From assembly GCA_028706735.1 (NCBI GenBank), contig JAQTVS010000004.1:1-25097 (forward strand): 25,097 nt of DNA, given 5' to 3'. Under the pieces are notes generated by a model. That model saw only the letters and a program-made list of their open reading frames with translations. It was not told the origin of the DNA and made no database searches. Origin of the DNA: Thiomonas sp. (GTDB lineage: Bacteria > Pseudomonadota > Gammaproteobacteria > Burkholderiales > Burkholderiaceae_C). The translations under genes were made by a program, and so were the position numbers. This document shows, piece by piece, positions 20,638 to 25,097 of this stretch; within the stretch, counting starts at the first letter, position 1; the number at the start of each line of letters is the position of its first letter.

Positions 20638-20653
20638 TGTTTCACGTGAAACA
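20638..20653. promoter_or_regulatory. parS site 1 (between rsmG and parA)
   Basis: TGTTTCACGTGAAACA is the perfect 16-bp palindromic parS consensus bound by chromosomal ParB proteins. It lies in the 83-bp gap between rsmG and parA. An identical copy lies at 23381. Confidence 0.97.
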
Positions 20654-20699
20654 GTGCCGAGCCACGCCCAGCCAAGCCGTATTGTGCCGGAGATGGCTG

Positions 20700-21386
20700 C
20701 TATGCCACCGTTTCCGCTGTGGAGGTTTGCGGTTGCAGCCAGACCAGGCAGCGTGCGGCGTCCAGTCCGGGAACCTGCAAGGCCTCAATGCGTGTGGTGA
20801 TGGCAGCGGGAAGCGCTGCGATTTCATGCTCGGGAATCTGAGCCTTCATCGCGCACCACTGGCCTCCCGCAGCGAGCAGATGACGCGTGCTTTTCACCAG
20901 CAAAGGCAAATCGCTGAAAGCGCGGCTGGTGATGCAGTCAAATCCGGTGGCGTCCTGCAGCGCCTCCACACGGGCGTGATGCACGGTCACATGCCGAAGG
21001 CCCAGACTGCCGCAGGTCTGTTGCAGGAAGGCGCACTTTTTCTGCACGGTGTCGACCAAGTGGATGTCTGTATCCGGCAGGCCGATGGCCAACACGATGC
21101 CGGGCAAACCGCCGCCGGAGCCGACATCGAGAATGCGCCCAGGCGCCGCGCGCTGCAAAGCAGGCAGGGCGGCAAGGCAGTCCGCCAGATGCAAGCGGGC
21201 GATGCCTTCCAGATCGCGCACCGCCGTGAGGTTGAACACGCGGTTCCAGCGCTGCAGCAGCGCGGTGTAATCGAGCAGTTGCTGCTCTTGCCGGGCGCTG
21301 AAATCCAGGTCGAGCGCGCGCAGTGTGCGCTGTAAAAAGGCTTCGATGGAAAATGCGCCTGTCGCCTTCGCTTGGGGCGCGCTCAC
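20700..21386 (-). CDS. rsmG: 16S rRNA (guanine-527-N7)-methyltransferase RsmG
   Basis: This 228-residue SAM-dependent enzyme (GidB) methylates G527 in the 530 loop of 16S rRNA; loss gives low-level streptomycin resistance in several bacteria. Visible motifs: [12 protein letters not shown] at about 47-58, SAM-binding [13 protein letters not shown] at 85-97, then [13 protein letters not shown] and the [13 protein letters not shown] segment, all typical of RsmG. The start codon is GTG at 21386, overlapping the mnmG stop as GTGA (21383-21386), so translation is coupled. E. coli RsmG has 207 residues; the extra residues are at both ends. It is the second gene of the mnmG operon. Confidence 0.95.
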   Translation of the reverse strand: MSAPQAKATGAFSIEAFLQRTLRALDLDFSARQEQQLLDYTALLQRWNRVFNLTAVRDLEGIARLHLADCLAALPALQRAAPGRILDVGSGGGLPGIVLAIGLPDTDIHLVDTVQKKCAFLQQTCGSLGLRHVTVHHARVEALQDATGFDCITSRAFSDLPLLVKSTRHLLAAGGQWCAMKAQIPEHEIAALPAAITTRIEALQVPGLDAARCLVWLQPQTSTAETVA

Positions 21387-23317
21387 GCGGCGGCATCCTT
21401 TTCCAGTCGGAGCGCCTGCTTGAGTACGCCTTTGCGCAGGTGGATCAGCAGCAGGGAGACTGCCGCAGGGGTCATTCCCGACAGGCGCGAAGCCACACCC
21501 AGTGTTTCCGGCCTGGCCTGGTTGAGTTTTTGCTGCACCTCGATCGACAGCCCGGAAACTTCGCGGTAATTCAGATCGCCAGGCAAGCGCAGCGATTCAT
21601 ACTGCGCTGCGCGCGCCACCTCCTCCTGCTGCCGGCCGATATAACCTGCGTACTTGAGATGGATCTCGACCTGCTCGCGCTCCGCGTCGCCCAGGGGTGC
21701 GTCCGGTGCAAAAGCGGGGTGAGGAAACTGGGTCAGCGCGTCGTAGCGCAACTCCGGGCGGCTGAGCAGATCGGCGAGGTTGTATTCCCGCTCGATGGGC
21801 TTGCCCAGCAGCGCTTGCGCCTGCTCGGGCGGCAGGGTCTGCGGCGTGACCCAGGTGGAGCGCAGGCGCTGGATTTCGCGTTCAATGGCATCGCGTTTGC
21901 GGCAAAATGCATCCCAGCGGGCATCGCTCACCACGCCGAGTTCGCGGCCGATTTCGGTCAGGCGCAAGTCGGCATTGTCCTCGCGCAGGCTGAGGCGATA
22001 CTCGGCCCGACTGGTGAACATGCGGTACGGCTCGCTCACGCCCTTGGTCACGAGGTCGTCCACCAGCACGCCGATGTAAGCCTGATCGCGGCGCGGGCAC
22101 CAGGCCTCGTGGCCCTGCACCTGCAATGCGGCGTTGATGCCGGCGTGCAGGCCTTGGGCCGCGGCCTCTTCGTAGCCTGTGGTGCCATTGATCTGCCCAG
22201 CAAAAAACAGCCCGTCAATCGCCTTGGTTTCCAGCGAAGTCTTGAGCGCGGTCGGATCAAAATAGTCGTATTCGATGGCGTAGCCCGGGCGCAGCAGATG
22301 CGCGTTTTCCAGCCCGGGAATGGAGCGCACCATGTCAACCTGGACATCGAACGGCAGGCTGGTGGAAATGCCGTTGGGGTAGAACTCGTTGGTCTGCAGG
22401 CCTTCCGGCTCCAGGAAGACCTGGTGCGACGATTTGTCGGCAAATCGGTGAATCTTGTCTTCGATGCTCGGGCAATAGCGCGGGCCGACGCCCTCGATCA
22501 CCCCGGTAAACATCGGGCTGCGGTCGAGTCCGGCGCGGATGATCTCGTGGGTGCGCTCCGTGGTGTGCGTAATCCAGCACGCCACCTGGGTAGGATGCTG
22601 ATCGGGCGTGCCGAGAAAGCTGAACACAGGCATGGGATTGAGGTCGCCCGGCTGCTCGATGAGCTTGGAAAAATCGATGGAGCGACCGTCGATGCGCGCC
22701 GGAGTGCCAGTTTTCAGCCGTCCCTGCGGCAGATTCAACGCTTTGAGTCGTGCAGACAGGCGCAGCGAGGGCGGGTCGCCCGCCCGTCCGGCAGCGTATT
22801 GATCGAGGCCGATATGCACCTTGCCATCGAGAAAGGTGCCCGCTGTAAGTACCACGGTGCGGGTGCGAAAGCGGATGCCGGTTTGGGTGACGACCGCGGT
22901 GACCCGCTCGCCGTGGCCGGTCGGCTCCACCAGCAGATCATCCGCCGCCTGCTGGAACAACCAGAGATTGGGCTGGTTTTCCAGCCGACCGCGAATGGCG
23001 CGTTTGTAGAGCTGGCGATCAGCCTGCGCGCGCGTGGCGCGCACCGCAGGCCCTTTGCTGCTGTTGAGGATGCGGAACTGGATGCCAGCTTCGTCCGTGG
23101 CCTCGGCCATGGCGCCGCCCAGAGCGTCGATTTCCTTGACCAGGTGGCCCTTGCCGATTCCGCCGATAGACGGGTTGCAAGACATCTGACCCAGGGTCTC
23201 GATATTGTGCGTCAGCAACAGGGTGGCGCACCCCATGCGCGCGGCGGCCAGTGCCGCTTCTGTGCCGGCATGACCTCCGCCGATCACAACGACATCAAAG
23301 TTACGGGGATAATCCAA
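21383..23317 (-). CDS. mnmG: tRNA uridine 5-carboxymethylaminomethyl modification enzyme MnmG
   Basis: This 644-residue FAD protein (GidA) works with the GTPase MnmE to place the cmnm5 group on wobble U34 of tRNAs, using methylene-tetrahydrofolate and glycine or ammonium. The FAD-binding [14 protein letters not shown] is at residues 9-22, followed by [19 protein letters not shown] at about 46-64 and the catalytic-cysteine region [14 protein letters not shown]; the C-terminal MnmE-binding domain ends with [21 protein letters not shown]. The start codon is TTG at 23317, supported by GAGGAG six bases upstream on the minus strand and by family alignment (E. coli begins MFYPDPFDVIIIGGG). It is the first gene of the mnmG-rsmG-parA-hydrolase-parB operon, with a parS site 64 bp upstream. 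Confidence 0.97.
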   Translation of the reverse strand: MDYPRNFDVVVIGGGHAGTEAALAAARMGCATLLLTHNIETLGQMSCNPSIGGIGKGHLVKEIDALGGAMAEATDEAGIQFRILNSSKGPAVRATRAQADRQLYKRAIRGRLENQPNLWLFQQAADDLLVEPTGHGERVTAVVTQTGIRFRTRTVVLTAGTFLDGKVHIGLDQYAAGRAGDPPSLRLSARLKALNLPQGRLKTGTPARIDGRSIDFSKLIEQPGDLNPMPVFSFLGTPDQHPTQVACWITHTTERTHEIIRAGLDRSPMFTGVIEGVGPRYCPSIEDKIHRFADKSSHQVFLEPEGLQTNEFYPNGISTSLPFDVQVDMVRSIPGLENAHLLRPGYAIEYDYFDPTALKTSLETKAIDGLFFAGQINGTTGYEEAAAQGLHAGINAALQVQGHEAWCPRRDQAYIGVLVDDLVTKGVSEPYRMFTSRAEYRLSLREDNADLRLTEIGRELGVVSDARWDAFCRKRDAIEREIQRLRSTWVTPQTLPPEQAQALLGKPIEREYNLADLLSRPELRYDALTQFPHPAFAPDAPLGDAEREQVEIHLKYAGYIGRQQEEVARAAQYESLRLPGDLNYREVSGLSIEVQQKLNQARPETLGVASRLSGMTPAAVSLLLIHLRKGVLKQALRLEKDAAA

Positions 23318-23380
23318 GTGTGTCTCCTCAAGCTGCTTATTTTATGCGGGTTAACCCTGCGCGTCGCGCTTGCGGGGCTT

Positions 23381-23396
23381 TGTTTCACGTGAAACA
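23381..23396. promoter_or_regulatory. parS site 2 (between mnmG and the Crp/Fnr gene)
   Basis: A second perfect TGTTTCACGTGAAACA, identical to the copy at 20638 and about 2.7 kb from it. It lies in the divergent promoter region of mnmG and the Crp/Fnr-type gene. A 10-bp palindrome GGGTTAACCC at 23348-23357 lies nearby. Confidence 0.97.
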
Positions 23397-23438
23397 TTTC
23401 CCGTTTTGTACACGCCCACCCGCTGTGCCCTATTTTCC

Positions 23439-24110
23439 ATGCAAACACTGACCGATATTCAAGTTCTTTACCCTGCGCTTTCTGCCGTTCCAGCCTTGGA
23501 ACTGGAAGCTGAGTGGGCGGCTGGCGGCACAGTGATGCAGGTGCCGCGCGGTGCGCAATTGTTTGCGCCGGGCGTGAGTTGTGGCGGCTTTCCATTGGTG
23601 CTGGCTGGCGAGGCGCGGGTGTTCCGCATGGCGCCGACAGGGCGGCAGTTGGAGATGTATCGTCTCACGCCGGGGGAGGTTTGCCTGGTGTCGTCTGCCA
23701 GTCTGTTTTCTGGCGAGGCGCTGTCCGCACACGCTGAAATGCAGACGAATGGCGCGCTGTGGATGATTCGTCCCGACTTGTTTGAAAACTGGCTGCAGCG
23801 GGTTCCAGCATTTCGGCAGTTCGTGCTGGGGCAGTTTGCCGCGCGCATGGCCGACCTCACCGCACTGATCGACGCCCTGGCATTTCACCGGCTGGATCAG
23901 CGGTTGGCGCAGGCGCTCCTGGGGCAGGGCCCGCGTGTCTTGAGCACGCATCAGCAACTTGCCGACCGGCTGGGCACCGCGCGCGAGATGGTGACCCGCT
24001 TGCTCAAGCGTTTCGAGTCGGCTGGCTGGGTCGGGCTGTCTCGTGAAAAGATCGACATTCTGCAACCGGCAGTCTTGCGTCAGGTGGCGGCAGGGGAGAT
24101 TGCAGGATAA
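23439..24110 (+). CDS. Crp/Fnr-family transcriptional regulator
   Basis: This 223-residue protein has an N-terminal cyclic-nucleotide-binding-type beta barrel (about 28-125), a long dimer helix (about 128-155) and a C-terminal winged helix (about 165-212). The recognition helix is TAREMVTRLLKRFESAGW, with Arg182, Glu183 and Arg187 in the same spacing as Arg180, Glu181 and Arg185 of E. coli CRP, which read TGTGA; FNR-type proteins have E-S-S-R there instead. It lacks the N-terminal cysteine cluster of FNR, having only Cys48 and Cys82, and the phosphate-binding cassette for cAMP is not evident, so the effector is unknown. The ATG at 23439 is the likely start; the frame is open 69 bp upstream. 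A CRP-type box lies 37 bp after its stop codon, in front of the DUF2892 gene. Confidence 0.87.
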   Translation: MQTLTDIQVLYPALSAVPALELEAEWAAGGTVMQVPRGAQLFAPGVSCGGFPLVLAGEARVFRMAPTGRQLEMYRLTPGEVCLVSSASLFSGEALSAHAEMQTNGALWMIRPDLFENWLQRVPAFRQFVLGQFAARMADLTALIDALAFHRLDQRLAQALLGQGPRVLSTHQQLADRLGTAREMVTRLLKRFESAGWVGLSREKIDILQPAVLRQVAAGEIAG

Positions 24111-24146
24111 TGTAGTAGGCATGCGCAGCTGAAGTCAGGTTCCGCA

Positions 24147-24162
24147 TGTGACTGCAGTCACT
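24147..24162. promoter_or_regulatory. CRP-type operator upstream of the DUF2892 gene
   Basis: TGTGACTGCAGTCACT matches the CRP consensus TGTGA-N6-TCACA at nine of ten specified positions, and its inner 14 bases (24148-24161) form a perfect palindrome. It lies 58 bp before the DUF2892 start codon. The adjacent Crp/Fnr protein has the residues expected to read TGTGA. Activation or repression cannot be told. Confidence 0.7.
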
Positions 24163-24219
24163 GTGCAGACTCGGAATTCGGTGTCCAATTACAGCATTCT
24201 TTCTTTCCAGGAGTGGGCC

Positions 24220-24411
24220 ATGAAATTCAATGTCGGTGGTATTGATCGCATTCTGCGTATCGTTGTGGGTATCGTTCTGATCGGCTTGACTCTGATGGGG
24301 ACCATCGGCGTCTGGGGTTGGATTGGCGTTGTGCCCCTGTTCACGGGCCTATTCAAGTTCTGCCCGCTGTATTCCATCATCGGCATGAACACCTGCCCGA
24401 TGAAGCGATAA
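24220..24411 (+). CDS. DUF2892 (YgaP-type transmembrane) protein
   Basis: This 63-residue inner-membrane protein is made of two hydrophobic helices (about 10-28 and 31-47) and belongs to DUF2892, the family that also forms the membrane part of the rhodanese YgaP. The pattern is standard: KFNVGGIDRILRIVVGI at the start, GWIGVVPLFTG between, and FKFCPLYSIIGMNTCP at the end with Cys48 and Cys59. Stand-alone members often sit next to sulfur-handling genes (rhodaneses, BigR-type repressors, sulfite exporters); the cysteine-bearing tail may matter for this, which is inference. The ATG at 24220 is preceded by AGGAG with six bases between. It lies between a CRP-type box and a strong terminator, so it forms a one-gene unit. 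Confidence 0.9.
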   Translation: MKFNVGGIDRILRIVVGIVLIGLTLMGTIGVWGWIGVVPLFTGLFKFCPLYSIIGMNTCPMKR

Positions 24412-24431
24412 GTCAGGCAACTGATTCACGC

Positions 24432-24465
24432 AAAGGCGCTGCGCGGCAACTCGCAGCGCCTTTTT
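24432..24465 (+). terminator. Rho-independent terminator of the DUF2892 gene
   Basis: AAAGGCGCTGCG (24432-24443) pairs perfectly with CGCAGCGCCTTT (24452-24463), 12 bp, around an eight-base loop, and the T-run continues to 24465. It lies between convergent genes and its A-rich left side may let it work for the exporter gene on the other strand as well. Confidence 0.92.
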
Positions 24466-24474
24466 CATGCGCGC

Positions 24475-25097
24475 TCAGAAAAACGCGTCATGCGCGGTCT
24501 TCAGAATCAGTGCCGCGACCACGAGCAGAAACATGCCGCGCACGAAATGCGTGCCCCGGCGCAGCGCCAGCCGGGTGCCCAGCAGACTGCCTGCGATATT
24601 GCAGACCGCGATCAGCGCCGCATACGGCCACATGACGTGGCCTTTGCTGGCAAACACCAGCAGCGCGGCCAGATTGCAGGCGACATTGACCACCTTGGCG
24701 CTGGCCGAGGCGTGCAAAAAGTCAAAACCAAAGCCGCGCACGAACAGGAAGATGAGAAAGTTTCCGGTGCCGGGGCCGAAAAACCCGTCGTAAAAACCAA
24801 TCAACAATCCACCACCGATCGCCAGTGCGCGCTCAGCAAGGCCGCTGAGGTGCGGCGCGTGGTGATGCCCCAGATCCTTGCGCTTGAGGGTGTAGAGCAG
24901 GACGGCCAGCAAAATGAAGGGAAGGGCCTGGCGAAAATCCGCGGCTTTCACCAGGGTGATCAGCCAGGCGCCTCCGAGCGCGCCAACAAAGGCCGCCAGA
25001 GTCGCGGGGACCACGGTGGACCACGGCGGGCGGACGCGGTGCACGTACGACCACATCGATGCCGAGGTGCCCCAGATGGCGCCCGCCTTGTTCGTGC
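24475..25097 (-). CDS. TSUP family (TauE/SafE-type) membrane exporter, 5' end outside the window
   Basis: The frame is open to the window edge, so the N-terminus is missing; about 207 residues are visible. Family motifs are clear: NKAGAIWGTSAS at the truncated end corresponds to the conserved GTNK...GTS of the first repeat, and GFYDGFFGPGTGNFLIFLFV is the signature of the second repeat, followed by ASAKVVNVACNLAAL. TSUP proteins have about eight membrane helices and carry sulfite, sulfoacetate or related organosulfur anions in characterised cases. The ATG at 25056 lies inside the conserved region and is not the start. Position next to a DUF2892 gene fits a sulfur-related role, but the substrate cannot be read from the sequence. 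Confidence 0.9.
   Translation of the reverse strand, partial: TNKAGAIWGTSASMWSYVHRVRPPWSTVVPATLAAFVGALGGAWLITLVKAADFRQALPFILLAVLLYTLKRKDLGHHHAPHLSGLAERALAIGGGLLIGFYDGFFGPGTGNFLIFLFVRGFGFDFLHASASAKVVNVACNLAALLVFASKGHVMWPYAALIAVCNIAGSLLGTRLALRRGTHFVRGMFLLVVAALILKTAHDAFF

Noticed and set aside
20617..20699. Possible oriC between rsmG and parA
   Set aside because: The gap is only 83 bp and contains a parS site, but no DnaA boxes (TTATCCACA type) or AT-rich unwinding region.

Overview
This window looks like ordinary chromosome from a high-GC betaproteobacterium of the order Burkholderiales. The evidence is a PhaM-type polyhydroxyalkanoate granule protein, a DUF3567 protein (a family I associate with this order), the mnmG-rsmG-parA-parB order, a short HemP, and GC-rich codon use throughout. 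A Thiomonas-like sulfur oxidiser would fit (persulfide-sensor-like ArsR protein, YgaP-type DUF2892 membrane protein, TauE/SafE-type exporter), but the genus is inference. Two perfect parS sites and the par operon place the right-hand part in the origin-proximal chromosome domain. No DnaA-box cluster was seen, so oriC itself is probably outside.

Layout. Positions 1-2.4 kb: the end of a small membrane-anchored protein, an ArsR/BigR-type repressor with a palindrome over its promoter, a divergent MFS transporter and a DUF3567 protein. 2.7-8.4 kb: a lactate permease with a clear terminator, a DUF3108 envelope protein, phaM, a pair of GC-rich hairpins, trxC, a carboxymuconolactone-decarboxylase-like protein and a small membrane protein. 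8.4-15.7 kb (minus strand): a two-module non-ribosomal peptide synthetase of 2138 residues (C-A-PCP-C-A-PCP, no release domain) followed 18 bp later by a helical-backbone metal-receptor protein without a signal peptide. 15.9-18.3 kb: a divergent membrane GGDEF diguanylate cyclase, then a Fur-box-preceded unit with a 25-residue membrane mini-protein translationally coupled to hemP, and a small cysteine-containing protein. 18.3-23.3 kb (minus strand): a tight operon mnmG-rsmG-parA-alpha/beta hydrolase-parB, bracketed by parS sites upstream of parA and of mnmG. 23.4-25.1 kb: a Crp/Fnr regulator, a CRP-type box, a DUF2892 protein with terminator, and a TSUP-family exporter cut by the window end.

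How the parts may work together. The most distinctive block is the orphan NRPS plus cytoplasmic metal-receptor-like protein. The second adenylation domain reads as glycine-specific by its specificity residues; the first gives no code I recognise; there is no thioesterase, reductase, epimerase or tailoring gene beside it. The iron-responsive hemP unit is close by but faces the other way and is separated by the GGDEF gene, so a shared role in metal acquisition is only a hypothesis. At the right end the Crp/Fnr protein carries the CRP recognition residues RExxxR, and a near-perfect TGTGA-N6-TCAC(A) site lies between it and the DUF2892 gene, which suggests a local regulatory circuit. No RNA genes, CRISPR arrays, insertion sequences or phage genes were found.
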